A DNA stretch of 64,000 nucleotides from Candidatus Thiodiazotropha endolucinida. GTDB taxonomy: Bacteria > Pseudomonadota > Gammaproteobacteria > Chromatiales > Chromatiaceae. Positions within the stretch are counted from its first letter, which is position 1; each line of letters opens with the position of its first letter. Location of the stretch: contig NZ_MARB01000012.1 of the NCBI RefSeq assembly GCF_001715975.1, positions 62,001 to 126,000 on the forward strand. The letters are read 5' to 3'. Position numbers and translations under genes: made by a program. Below, piece by piece: positions 26,841 to 36,147 of the stretch. Below the pieces are notes generated by a model. The model did not search any database. It saw only the letters and a program-made list of their open reading frames with translations, and was not told the DNA's origin.

Positions 26841-28298
26841 ATGAACCAAACCGGAACGAAAAGTAAAAAAGGTCTTCTTCAGCTGATTAAGAATGCCTTT
26901 GCCGGTCTGTCACAGTGCGAGGAGATCGACCTCAAGGAATCGTACCATCTGCATGGCACGAAAGTGAAGGTGCCGATTCACTGTTATCCGCTGCAGATCA
27001 ATCTCCCCCCCGATGGCAAGGCGCTCCACCTCTATCCGGAAAGCCTGACCAATGCCATAGATAACAGCTGTAATTCAAACAGCTTTATTGTTTTCGATCC
27101 AGAGACCTACTACAAGCAGATCAGTGGTTTTTTCCGCGTGGGAGACGGAGAGAAACTGGTTATCGGCAGCCAGGATAAAGAGCGTCAACGGACCTTTCTC
27201 AACATGCAACCCAAATTCTCGGATTATGTCTTTTCCATCACTAACGAGGATGGCAACCTGATATTCCGCGACTACTCCCCAAAAGCGGGCAGTTGCATGT
27301 CGCCATTGCTAAAAGACAAAAAGATGATGCGGGTTGCCACTTGGCGGCGTAAAAAGCTTAAGCGTATAGCTAAATTGTTTAATGGCGAGATTGCTGCATT
27401 ACAGAAGGATAGGGCGCTAAATCTCATCCAGGACGTCAACCGGATCATGGAGAATGAGGCATTCCGCGAAAAGGACATGGCCGGCAACCCCGGGGGGGTC
27501 GTCCGGCTGCCCGATGATATGGCGCCGTTCATCATTGGAGACCTGCACGGAAAGGTCGACAACCTGTTGGTCATTCTGAGTCAGAATGGATTTCTGGAAG
27601 CCATGGAGCTGGGCAAGGCCTGCCTGGTAATCCTGGGTGATGCGGTACACAGTGAAGAGGAAGGCCGCTTCCATGAGATGGACAGCTCTATACTGATCAT
27701 GGATATTATCTTTAGACTTAAACAGCAATTTCCCCAGCAGGTTTTCTATCTGCGCGGCAACCATGACGGTTTTTCCGATGAGATTGCAAAAGGCGGCGTG
27801 GCGCAAGGCCTGCTGTGGAAAAAGGCATTAAACAAAATCCGGGGTAAAGAGTACCGCAAAGAGATGGAACGCTTCTACGACTTGCTTCCATATGTCGCCT
27901 ATTCCGGCCAAATGGTCTGCTGTCATGCCGCCCCCCCCACCTCGAAGACAAAACCGGAATTGTTGGTCAATATCAAAAACAATCCGGGTCTGATCAAGGA
28001 GCTATGCCAAAATAGACTGCAAAAACCCAACCGTCCCGGCGGTTATACGAAGGGTGACATTAAGCGTTTCCGCAAACTATTCAACCTTTCTGCCGATGTG
28101 CCGGTTATCGTCGGACATACCCCTATCACCCTGGACAACACGCTATGGAGCAATGTGGGCGATATCGAAAATCACTATGTCGTATACGGCGGCTATGATC
28201 AGTGGATAGGCGTCATGGTCCGCCTGGGCGATAAAATGTTTCCGCTCACCTATCCGGTGGAACCGCTACTCGACTATATTAATTCACTCGCAGAGTGA
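26841..28298 (+). CDS. calcineurin-like metallophosphoesterase (Ser/Thr phosphatase-like)
   Basis: Residues 1-215 form an N-terminal region unique to me, and 230-470 a metallophosphoesterase domain: G-D-L-H-G (233-237), G-D-A-V-H (266-270, in place of the usual G-D-x-V-D-R-G), G-N-H-D (306-309), then C-C-H-A and V-G-H-T-P for the last metal His residues. These supply a two-metal phosphatase centre. The His in G-D-A-V-H and the following acidic E-E-E are unusual. It is encoded directly after the P-loop protein; together they could add and remove a phosphate on a shared target. It is cytoplasmic, with no signal peptide. Confidence 0.8.
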   Translation: MNQTGTKSKKGLLQLIKNAFAGLSQCEEIDLKESYHLHGTKVKVPIHCYPLQINLPPDGKALHLYPESLTNAIDNSCNSNSFIVFDPETYYKQISGFFRVGDGEKLVIGSQDKERQRTFLNMQPKFSDYVFSITNEDGNLIFRDYSPKAGSCMSPLLKDKKMMRVATWRRKKLKRIAKLFNGEIAALQKDRALNLIQDVNRIMENEAFREKDMAGNPGGVVRLPDDMAPFIIGDLHGKVDNLLVILSQNGFLEAMELGKACLVILGDAVHSEEEGRFHEMDSSILIMDIIFRLKQQFPQQVFYLRGNHDGFSDEIAKGGVAQGLLWKKALNKIRGKEYRKEMERFYDLLPYVAYSGQMVCCHAAPPTSKTKPELLVNIKNNPGLIKELCQNRLQKPNRPGGYTKGDIKRFRKLFNLSADVPVIVGHTPITLDNTLWSNVGDIENHYVVYGGYDQWIGVMVRLGDKMFPLTYPVEPLLDYINSLAE

Positions 28299-28392
28299 GC
28301 GTACCCCGCGATACCACACTACAATCACTCATTCTGCCTTGCTGGGCGGCAAACAGTCTCGGCACGACCAATTGGATTAGTGTTGACAGATC

Positions 28393-28650
28393 CTAAGTCG
28401 GGCCAAGTTGCTTTCGTCGCTTTTTTCCCTTTTTCAGTTTGATCTCGACAATCTTCAGTTCCGCTTTCAGGCGCTTTTGTTTGCAGACACGTTTCTCCTT
28501 TTTCAAGCGATGTCGTAAATGATCTCTCCTGTCCCTGAGACGTTTCAGAAGCTGGTCAATCTTGTCCAGGTCATCCTCACTGCCCTTCTTCCCCTTATCC
28601 AGAGACTTGAATAGACGCCGAAAGAGTTTGTCCAACTTCATATTCGTCAT
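28393..28650 (-). CDS. small highly charged coiled-coil protein A, downstream of Na/Pi cotransporter
   Basis: This 85-residue protein is almost entirely Lys, Arg, Asp, Glu and Leu and is predicted helical. It is clearly related to the protein at 36148-36402: both share the patterns D-x-I-x-x-L-L-K-x-L, E-K-x-x-x-K-x-K-R-L and E-x-K-I, then K-K and R-R-x-K-x-L. Both genes lie directly behind a Na/Pi cotransporter gene (here 39 bp after its stop), so a shared role in cotransporter regulation is inferred. It may bind phosphate-rich polymers through its basic face. No named family is known to me. Confidence 0.65.
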   Translation of the reverse strand: MTNMKLDKLFRRLFKSLDKGKKGSEDDLDKIDQLLKRLRDRRDHLRHRLKKEKRVCKQKRLKAELKIVEIKLKKGKKRRKQLGPT

Positions 28651-28689
28651 TCGACACAGGGAATGGCGGCAAACACTTCAAGAAACAGC

Positions 28690-30489
28690 TTAATCCTCCT
28701 TGATCTCTTCAGGCGGAATCACGGATTTCGCCATACGCTTGGCAAAGTAGTAGATTCGTTTTTGCTTTTCGATAATATCCACCTCGGTAGTGTAGGCGGC
28801 GATTCGATTGGGTTCTTCCGCAACCAGTCTTGAGGCCTGGTGTACAGCGGCAGACTCCGCCATCTTGTTGATCTCATGTTTCATGGCGATCACACTTTGC
28901 GCCACCCCGGTGTTGAGCTGAGAAACAGACTGAACAGCGCCATCGACCGCTTTCTTCACAACCTTGTGAAATCCTGAAAGCACTTCTTTGGTAGGCTCAC
29001 TGATGGAGAAACCGTGATCGATGCGTTCGTGGCCCAAAGCAACCATATTGGTCTCTATGGTATCACCGATATTTTCCAGATCGCCGACCGCCTCCATCAG
29101 CGAAAGGAATTCCTCGGTCTGTTGGTCCGTCATCGATTGCTTACTGATCTTGCCGAGATAATCGATGATCTGTTCATAGAGAATATCCACCTCATCGTCA
29201 AGCATCGCCACATCATCCAGGGACTTGTGATCGCCATTGAGAATGGCGGGCATGATCCTGTCCAGCATCTCCATTACCCGTTCACCCATGTGCAGCACCT
29301 CCAGCCGCACACGATCCAATGCCAGGGATGGGGTGGAGAGCAGTTCATCGTCCAGATATTTTGCGCTGACGGCCAATCCCTCTTCCTCCAACAGCCGGTC
29401 GGGAACCAATCGCTCAACCAACCGGGCCAACTGGGCGGTGAACCAAATGAAGATCAGCGTGTTCGCGATGTTGAAAATGGTATGGGCATTGGCGATCTGG
29501 CGCGGTGTTTCAGCACCCAATCGCTCTATTCCCGAGAGTTCCGGATGACTCGGGGAGATCAGCGTCACGACTTCGGCCAACTGGGGAATGAACATGATCC
29601 ACAGCACCACCCCCGCCACATTGAATATGACATGCACAATCGCCGCACGCACGGCCTCCCTCGGCTTGCCGATCGATGCCAGCATGGCCGTTACGCAAGT
29701 ACCGATATTGGCGCCGAATGCCAACGCAATCCCTGCGGGAAGTGTTATGAAACCCTGGCTGGCCATCACAATCACGATACCGGTGGTCGCCGATGAAGAT
29801 TGGATCAGACCCGTGAAACCCGCGGCCACCAGAATGCCGACCAATGGATTTTCCATACTGATCATCAGGTCCAAAAACGGCTGATAGGTGCGTAGCGGCT
29901 TCATGCCGTCACTCATGATACTCATTCCGAAGAAGACCAGGCCCAACCCCATCAACATGGCGCCGTAGTGCTTGATCTTCTCCTGCTTCGACGCAAATAG
30001 CATGGTAAAGCCGACACCGATCATCAACAGAGCGGCTTTGGTGACTTTGAATGCAACGATCTGGGCGGTGATTGTCGTACCGACATTGGCGCCCATGATG
30101 ACGCCGATCGATTGAGATAACGACATCAAGCCGGCGGTGATAAACCCGACCACCAAAACCGTCGTTACCGATGAGGATTGAATAACGGCCGTTACGAAGG
30201 CACCGGTGACCGCTCCCATGAAGCGATTTGTCGTCAGTTTGGCGAGAATACCCTTCATGCGGGCGCCCGCCACGGCCTTCAATGCATCCGCCATCTGTTC
30301 CATACCGAACAGAAACAGGGCAAGGCCGCCAAACAGCTTCATCCCCATCACACCCCATTCGATGCCAGCATCTGCACCGCCATTCGCAAGCACGGGCAGC
30401 GCCAGCAGCATACCCAGCACACCGGCTAGCATGATGACTGATTGTTTAAGATTGAATTCAGTATTCTGGATAAGTTTATCGATAATCAT
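28690..30489 (-). CDS. Na/Pi cotransporter family protein with PhoU-like C-terminal domain
   Basis: The 599-residue protein has two Na_Pi_cotrans repeats with the signatures Q-S-S-S-V-T-T (about residue 105) and Q-S-S-S-A-T-T (about 230). These lie in a membrane part of about 370 residues, followed by a cytoplasmic PhoU-like helical domain (about 390-590). NptA/YjbB-type proteins move phosphate with Na+, often as exporters when joined to PhoU. The gene starts 1 bp after the UspA stop (TGA-C-ATG), so translation is coupled. The small charged protein gene follows. Confidence 0.9.
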   Translation of the reverse strand: MIIDKLIQNTEFNLKQSVIMLAGVLGMLLALPVLANGGADAGIEWGVMGMKLFGGLALFLFGMEQMADALKAVAGARMKGILAKLTTNRFMGAVTGAFVTAVIQSSSVTTVLVVGFITAGLMSLSQSIGVIMGANVGTTITAQIVAFKVTKAALLMIGVGFTMLFASKQEKIKHYGAMLMGLGLVFFGMSIMSDGMKPLRTYQPFLDLMISMENPLVGILVAAGFTGLIQSSSATTGIVIVMASQGFITLPAGIALAFGANIGTCVTAMLASIGKPREAVRAAIVHVIFNVAGVVLWIMFIPQLAEVVTLISPSHPELSGIERLGAETPRQIANAHTIFNIANTLIFIWFTAQLARLVERLVPDRLLEEEGLAVSAKYLDDELLSTPSLALDRVRLEVLHMGERVMEMLDRIMPAILNGDHKSLDDVAMLDDEVDILYEQIIDYLGKISKQSMTDQQTEEFLSLMEAVGDLENIGDTIETNMVALGHERIDHGFSISEPTKEVLSGFHKVVKKAVDGAVQSVSQLNTGVAQSVIAMKHEINKMAESAAVHQASRLVAEEPNRIAAYTTEVDIIEKQKRIYYFAKRMAKSVIPPEEIKED

Positions 30490-30490
30490 G

Positions 30491-30994
30491 TCAGGATGTC
30501 TCTTCTTGTAGTTCAGCCTTTACCACCAATACCGGCAACGGGCAAAGCTGGACCACGCGTTCAGCCACTGATCCCAACATTAAATGCTTGAGCCCCCTCT
30601 CGCCTTTACTGCCCATCACCACAATTGATGCATCGATTTTTTCTGCGACCTGCATAATCCGTGTAACGGGCAAACCAATAACCAGCATCCGCTCAGTCCT
30701 TTTGAGGCGTTGTTTGGTATTGTATTTTTTGCGAAACTCCTGGATGAATTCCTCCAGCATGGCGCGCGCGGCATCTTGCATTCTGGCGAGTTTCTTCTTT
30801 TTTAGCATAGTCGTATAGTAACCCGGCATATCACCAGGATCGTGTACGACATGTAACACGACTACCCTTACCTTGAGACACTCCGCCAACTCAAATGCCT
30901 TAAGTAGTGCCGCCTCCGATGCTACTGAAAAGTCGACAGGTACCAGGATAGGTTGTTTGGCTGTTTTAACGGCCATGACCACATTCCTCCCCAT
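30491..30994 (-). CDS. universal stress protein, UspA family
   Basis: The 167-residue single-domain Usp protein starts P-I-L-V-P-V-D-F-S. It has the ATP-binding type motif G-S-K-G-E-R-G-L-K-H-L-M-L-G-S-V-A near residues 132-148 (consensus G-x2-G-x9-G-[ST]). It therefore probably binds ATP. A Lys-rich insert lies near 65-75. It sits between a CNNM/CorC gene and the Na/Pi cotransporter, with 1 bp before the latter. That suggests energy- or stress-linked control of the transporter. Confidence 0.9.
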   Translation of the reverse strand: MGRNVVMAVKTAKQPILVPVDFSVASEAALLKAFELAECLKVRVVVLHVVHDPGDMPGYYTTMLKKKKLARMQDAARAMLEEFIQEFRKKYNTKQRLKRTERMLVIGLPVTRIMQVAEKIDASIVVMGSKGERGLKHLMLGSVAERVVQLCPLPVLVVKAELQEETS

Positions 30995-31020
30995 TCAGTC
31001 GTTGTAATTTAGTGATTATT

Positions 31021-32286
31021 TCACCCCAGTTGTCTTTCGATTCTCACTTTCAGCACAGAACGCTCATCAGACTCTATCACAGTCAGGCGGTAGCCTTTCT
31101 CTTCAATCGCATCGCCCTCTGACGGTATATTACGCAGGCGGCTGACGATCAGGCCACCCACCGTCAGTGCCTCCTCCACCGGAAAATCCACATGTAAAAT
31201 ATCATTGATCTCCGATATCGGCGTTCTGCCGCTCACAAGGTGGCTGTTTTCACTCTCATGTTCTATGTAGTTCCGACGCTTCGGCTGGTATTCATCAAAG
31301 TCATACCCTACATCGATTTCACCCACCACCTCTTCAAAAACGTCTTCCATGGTCAGGATGCCGATCGCAGAGCCGAATTCGTCCACCACCACAGCCATAT
31401 GGTCCTTCCTTGCCTGCAGCATCGGCAGTGTACGATCGATGGTCTGCCTCGGGGATAGATAGAGTACCGGGCTGATGTAATCGGTAATCGGTTTATCCTC
31501 CAGATCGGGTAGCATCAGGTCCCAGGTATCGAGGGTCAGTATACCTTTGACATTGGTAATGTTGCCGCGATAGACGGGCAGGCGATTGTAGCCATGCTTC
31601 ATGACCAACCTCACCGCTTCCTTCATGTTCCGCACTTCATTTATACCCACAACATCCGGTAATGGGATCATCGCTTCACCGACCGTGGTATCGGCAAAAC
31701 GAATGATTCTTCGGATCCGCTTGCGATCGATGGTCTGCATGTCAGAGGTCGAATCGGACACATCCAACAGCACCCGCAACTCCTCGCGGGTTATAAACAT
31801 ATTCTGCGGTACTGTGCCGCCTCCCACAATCCGGGTTGCCAACCTGGCTACGCGACTGAAGATGAAGATCACCGGGTAGAATACATAGGAGAAGAAGCGC
31901 AGGATATAGACCAATCGGCTGACCAGGCTGTCAGCTTCCTGCTGAAATACACTTTTCGGCACTACTTCGCCAAAGATCAACAGAATGGGTGTTAATATGA
32001 TCACTGAGATCAGGTCGCCGGTATTGCCAAACAGATCGATACAGACAAGCGCACCCAGAGTTGATATTGTGACTGTGGCGATATTGGTACCGACCAGGGT
32101 CGTACCCAGGATCACATCAGGTGTTTTGAACAGCCTGAGAACCAAATTTGCACCACGATTGCCCAGTTTCCCCTGATGCCGCAGTTTCAACTTGTCAGAG
32201 TTCACCATCGCGATCTCCGATCCGGAGAAAAATCCCTTCAACAACAGAAAGAAAAGGATCATCAGCAACTCAACGCTCCAGTTCAT
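31021..32286 (-). CDS. CNNM/CorC (hemolysin-type) transporter family protein, second of a pair
   Basis: The 421-residue protein consists of an N-terminal CNNM (DUF21) membrane domain with F-F-S-G-S-E-I-A, a CBS pair (about 210-330) and a CorC_HlyC domain at the C-terminus. CNNM proteins are linked to Mg2+/Co2+ efflux. I choose ATG 32286: it has GAGGAGG 6 bases upstream, overlaps the upstream CNNM gene by 17 bp, and longer starts are poor. It shares an operon with its paralogue, UspA and the Na/Pi cotransporter. Confidence 0.9.
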   Translation of the reverse strand: MNWSVELLMILFFLLLKGFFSGSEIAMVNSDKLKLRHQGKLGNRGANLVLRLFKTPDVILGTTLVGTNIATVTISTLGALVCIDLFGNTGDLISVIILTPILLIFGEVVPKSVFQQEADSLVSRLVYILRFFSYVFYPVIFIFSRVARLATRIVGGGTVPQNMFITREELRVLLDVSDSTSDMQTIDRKRIRRIIRFADTTVGEAMIPLPDVVGINEVRNMKEAVRLVMKHGYNRLPVYRGNITNVKGILTLDTWDLMLPDLEDKPITDYISPVLYLSPRQTIDRTLPMLQARKDHMAVVVDEFGSAIGILTMEDVFEEVVGEIDVGYDFDEYQPKRRNYIEHESENSHLVSGRTPISEINDILHVDFPVEEALTVGGLIVSRLRNIPSEGDAIEEKGYRLTVIESDERSVLKVRIERQLG

Positions 32287-33736
32287 TTTCAACCTCCTCT
32301 GATTGCTTCTTTGCCTTCTCCTTTTGATCAATCATGGTTGGCTCCTCAATCCCCTCTTCGACCTTCTCCTTACCCGCCATTGCCGCCTCTGAGCCTTCAT
32401 CCTCGACAACAGGAGGCTCCTCATCTTTGGCCACGATTTTACGCACCTGCACCTTGCTGATCCGCAGGCCTTTCACCTCCTTGACGATAAACTCATAGCC
32501 TTCGTTGCGCAGGTTATCCCCCTCATTTGGCAGACGGTCGAAAAGGCGGAATACCACGCCTCCGATGGTTGCCATCACGGGATCTTCGATATCGAAGTTG
32601 GTAAGATTGTAAAAGTCGGTAAGGCGCATATCGCCAGGAACGGTGTAGCTGTTCTCATCCTCTTCCTGGTAATACTCCGAACCGGCCATCTTTCCGGTAA
32701 TCTCACCGAAGATGAAGGTCAACACATCCTTCATGGTAACGACGCCAAGCACCTCACCGTATTCGCCGAGTACGATGGAAATCCGGGTATTATTGGCCTG
32801 AAAATAGTCGAACATCTCATCCACCTTCTTGGTGGGCGGTACGAAATGCGCCGGTTTGAGGATCATATCCAGGGTAACCTGCTCCAGATCACCCCCACCT
32901 CTGACGAGTCGCAGGATATCCTCCGAGTGGATAAAGCCGATTACGTTGTCCCAGTGCCCCTGATAGACCGGAATCCTGGGATGCTGAAAACTGCGAAACG
33001 CCTCGATCAGTTCAGATACAGGCAGATCCGCATCCAGGAAAAGTATGCGTGGGCCGGGCGTCATTATCCGTGAAATATCTGTCTCTGAGGCCTCCAGTAC
33101 ATTATCGATAAGCACACGTTCGGTGGCTTCGATCACACCACTCTCTTCGCCCTCTTCCAATAATGTACGCAGTTCATCGGCATGCAGAATGTTCTCGCGA
33201 CTTATCGCCTCACCCACGATCATTGTGGTGATGCGGTCGGATACCGATCTGACCGCTTCTCTCAGGGGCGTGATAAAAACGATCCACCGCGGCAATATTC
33301 TTGCTGTCAACCGGGTTGCGAACTTAACGGGAAAACTGACCGCAATGGTCTTTGGGGTTACCTCACCGATCAACAACAACAACGGTACCATGATGAGGAT
33401 GTTAAACCAGGTGACGTTGGCATCACCGTAGAGCATCAGCAGGATCGCCGCCATATTGGCGGCCGAGGCGATATTCACCAGTTCGTTGCCGCATAGGATC
33501 GAAATAATCAGGCGTCGCGGCTCATCCAGCATGGCATGGATGCTTTCCGAATGCTTGTCACGGCTGTTTCTGAGTTTTTGCAGATCTATCCGACTGAGAG
33601 AGAAGAGGGCAGTCTCGGAGCCGGAGAAAACGGCCGACAGAGAAAGCAGGAACACTTGAAGCAGGACGCGCAGCAACAGCTCCCAGTCTACCTCTGCGAG
33701 TCCAAGAGAATCGATGAGTGTTCTCAACTCTTCCAT
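32270..33736 (-). CDS. CNNM/CorC (hemolysin-type) transporter family protein, first of a pair
   Basis: The 488-residue protein has the same plan as its neighbour: a DUF21 domain (V-F-S-G-S-E-T-A-L-F-S near 40), a CBS pair (about 225-345) and a CorC_HlyC domain (about 365-445). A charged, low-complexity tail (about 450-488) rich in Glu and Lys is absent from the second copy. It is the first gene of the minus-strand run that continues through the second CNNM, UspA, the Na/Pi cotransporter and the charged protein. A Pho-box array lies about 380 bp upstream in matching orientation. Confidence 0.9.
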   Translation of the reverse strand: MEELRTLIDSLGLAEVDWELLLRVLLQVFLLSLSAVFSGSETALFSLSRIDLQKLRNSRDKHSESIHAMLDEPRRLIISILCGNELVNIASAANMAAILLMLYGDANVTWFNILIMVPLLLLIGEVTPKTIAVSFPVKFATRLTARILPRWIVFITPLREAVRSVSDRITTMIVGEAISRENILHADELRTLLEEGEESGVIEATERVLIDNVLEASETDISRIMTPGPRILFLDADLPVSELIEAFRSFQHPRIPVYQGHWDNVIGFIHSEDILRLVRGGGDLEQVTLDMILKPAHFVPPTKKVDEMFDYFQANNTRISIVLGEYGEVLGVVTMKDVLTFIFGEITGKMAGSEYYQEEDENSYTVPGDMRLTDFYNLTNFDIEDPVMATIGGVVFRLFDRLPNEGDNLRNEGYEFIVKEVKGLRISKVQVRKIVAKDEEPPVVEDEGSEAAMAGKEKVEEGIEEPTMIDQKEKAKKQSEEVENELER

Positions 33737-34294
33737 TAACTATTCCGAATCGGCTTCTAGCGGCCACGATGGGCGGACAGATTAATACTGAAGCGGGGCT
33801 TTTGAATCAGATCGCATGATTCAGAACCCCATCATCAATGGCCAATTAAATGGGCTTGCAGTTATCGGGATTTCAAATACAGCTTCATCCGCTGCATGAA
33901 TCAAAACAAACCCGGTTATTTTTTTCGTTCAGGATTGAAGAGACACTGTCGAAGCAATTAAGACCGCACGACAGCTACCTGTTTAACTCTACCTGAAATC
34001 ACCAGCCCTGGTGAAATGCCGGAATCTTGCTGCCTCCCGGAACGAGCTGTTCGGATGAATCATAGAACAGCTTCTATATGAGTTTAACAAGAATACATCC
34101 CCTAGCGTATAATTGTTACAGTTTTATGACAGTATGATGACAGCAGTCAACATACAATAGAAATCCCGACCATAAATTCTCTCTTACCTCACCAGATTGA
34201 GACATGGTGCTGCCTATCTATCAATGTAGAAAGCGCGGATACACATACTTCGATAATACAGCCAGGATAATGGCAGCTTGAAACAGGTCCGATA
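33737..34294. other. divergent intergenic region with Pho-box array
   Basis: 558 bp between the CNNM operon (minus) and the second Na/Pi cotransporter (plus). Apart from the half-site array at 34115-34143 the region is AT-rich and shows no gene. It probably contains promoters in both directions. Confidence 0.55.
34115..34143 (-). promoter_or_regulatory. triple Pho-box half-sites (predicted PhoB site)
   Basis: On the minus strand it reads CTGTCAT, CTGTCAT and CTGTAAC with 4-base spacers: two perfect half-sites and a weaker third at 11-bp period. A possible -10 (TATACG) follows at about 34106-34111. The orientation matches the CNNM-UspA-Na/Pi operon, with a long leader. It also lies 150 bp before the plus-strand Na/Pi cotransporter and could serve both. 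Confidence 0.8.
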
Positions 34295-36127
34295 ATGATA
34301 CGAAAAATATTTCTTCCCAGCATTCTGATCATACTAACCTATGGCTTCTGGATCAGTCCTGATTTCAAGGAGATAGCAGCGGGTGTCGCCATCTTTCTAT
34401 TCGGCATGCTGTCTCTCGAGGAGGGCTTCAAGGCATTTACCGGCGGAACGCTGGAGCGGATCTTGCGCAATAGCACCAACCGTTACTGGAAAAGCCTCAG
34501 CTTCGGTATCGTCAGCACCACGATCATGCAGTCCAGCTCACTGGTGTCGGTCATCACCATCTCCTTTCTCAGCGCCGGCCTGATCACCCTGGCTGCCGGT
34601 ATCGGCATCATCTTCGGCGCCAATATCGGCACCACAACAGGGGCCTGGTTGATTGCCGGTCTCGGCTTGAAGGTGAAAATCTCAGCCTACGCCATGCCCA
34701 TGCTGGCATTCGGCATCATCATGGTTTTCCAAAAGTCCAATACATACAAAGGATTAGGCTACATACTCGCCGGCCTCGGCTTCCTGTTTCTCGGCATTCA
34801 TCACATGAAGGAGGGCTTCGAGGCCTTCAAATCCACCATCGACCTGACCGAATTCGCCGTTGCCGGCTATCCCGGCCTGTTTCTGTTTGCCGGCATCGGC
34901 ATATTCGCCACCGTCGTCATGCAATCGAGCCATGCCACCCTGGTATTGATTCTGACCGGCCTCGCAGCGGGGCAGATCACCTATGAAAACGCCCTTGCAT
35001 TGGCGATAGGCGCCAACGTGGGTACCTGTATTACCGCAATCCTCGGCTCGCTCAGCGCCAATGTGGAGGGAAAACGCCTGGCGGCTGCACACCTTGTCTT
35101 CAATGTCATAACCGGTGTCATAGCCATCGTCTTTATCCAACAGTTTCTGTGGGGCGTTGAGAGCATCAGCGCCCTGGTGGGAATAGCAGACGAAGACTAC
35201 ACCCTGAAACTGGCCGTATTCCATACTCTGTTCAACATCACCGGTGTATTGGTCATGACGCCGTTTATAAGCATGCTTGTCACCAAATTGGAAAGCATGC
35301 TGCGGGCAAAGGAGGTTTCGGTTGTTGAACCCAAATACCTCTACGATGCCACCATGGGATTTCCCGATACGGTGATGGAGTCGGTACGCAAGGAAACCCT
35401 GCATCTCTACGATAATGCCCTGGAGATTATTGCCCATGGTGTCAGTCTCCACAGGCGTGATGTTTTCTCCTCGGCCGATCTGTCTGAAATCGTTGAAAAA
35501 CCTCATAAAGTTATCGATATCGATATCGACGAGGTGTATGGCCGCAACGTCAAGGTGCTGTACGGTGCCATCGTCAGCTATATCTCGGAAGCCCAGACCC
35601 AGATCACGTCGGAGTACTCTGAAGACCTCTACTCCCTGAGACTGGCAGGCCGACACATCGTGGAGGCCTTGAAGGACGTGAAACACTTGCGCAAGAACCT
35701 GGCAACCTATATGGTTTCAGACAATGAGCATATTCGTGCAGAATATAATAAATTCAGGTTGCAAATTGGTAACATTCTGCGTGAGCTTGGGGATTTAAGG
35801 ATACAGTCCGAGGATCCGGATAACATCACAATCCTCAATCTGGACGGTCTGAAAGCGGAGATTGAAGAGATCGATGTGGTAGCCAACGGTTCGCTGGATC
35901 ATCTGATTCGTGAGAACCTGATAACCGAGAAGATGGCCACATCGATTATGAATGACAGCGCCTACACCTTCGACATCTCCAAAAATCTGATCGACATGGC
36001 GGAGATACTGTTCGCCGCACGCGCACTTGATCTCAGAGAGGCGGAACAGGATATCGCACTCAACGAAGATGAACTGGAACAGATCATCGAAGAGGTCGAG
36101 GCCGAAGAAAAAGCACAAGACAGATAG
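34295..36127 (+). CDS. second Na/Pi cotransporter family protein with PhoU-like C-terminal domain
   Basis: The 610-residue protein has the same architecture as the cotransporter at 28690-30489: a membrane part with two Q-S-S motifs and a cytoplasmic PhoU-like helical domain (about 365-580). The first motif is Q-S-S-S-L-V-S; the second is Q-S-S-H-A-T-L, where His replaces the conserved Ser. Substrate handling may therefore differ from the first copy. A Glu-rich tail ends the protein. It is followed after 20 bp by a charged small protein related to the one behind the first cotransporter. Confidence 0.9.
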   Translation: MIRKIFLPSILIILTYGFWISPDFKEIAAGVAIFLFGMLSLEEGFKAFTGGTLERILRNSTNRYWKSLSFGIVSTTIMQSSSLVSVITISFLSAGLITLAAGIGIIFGANIGTTTGAWLIAGLGLKVKISAYAMPMLAFGIIMVFQKSNTYKGLGYILAGLGFLFLGIHHMKEGFEAFKSTIDLTEFAVAGYPGLFLFAGIGIFATVVMQSSHATLVLILTGLAAGQITYENALALAIGANVGTCITAILGSLSANVEGKRLAAAHLVFNVITGVIAIVFIQQFLWGVESISALVGIADEDYTLKLAVFHTLFNITGVLVMTPFISMLVTKLESMLRAKEVSVVEPKYLYDATMGFPDTVMESVRKETLHLYDNALEIIAHGVSLHRRDVFSSADLSEIVEKPHKVIDIDIDEVYGRNVKVLYGAIVSYISEAQTQITSEYSEDLYSLRLAGRHIVEALKDVKHLRKNLATYMVSDNEHIRAEYNKFRLQIGNILRELGDLRIQSEDPDNITILNLDGLKAEIEEIDVVANGSLDHLIRENLITEKMATSIMNDSAYTFDISKNLIDMAEILFAARALDLREAEQDIALNEDELEQIIEEVEAEEKAQDR

Positions 36128-36147
36128 ATAACGAAGAGGTAGCCACC

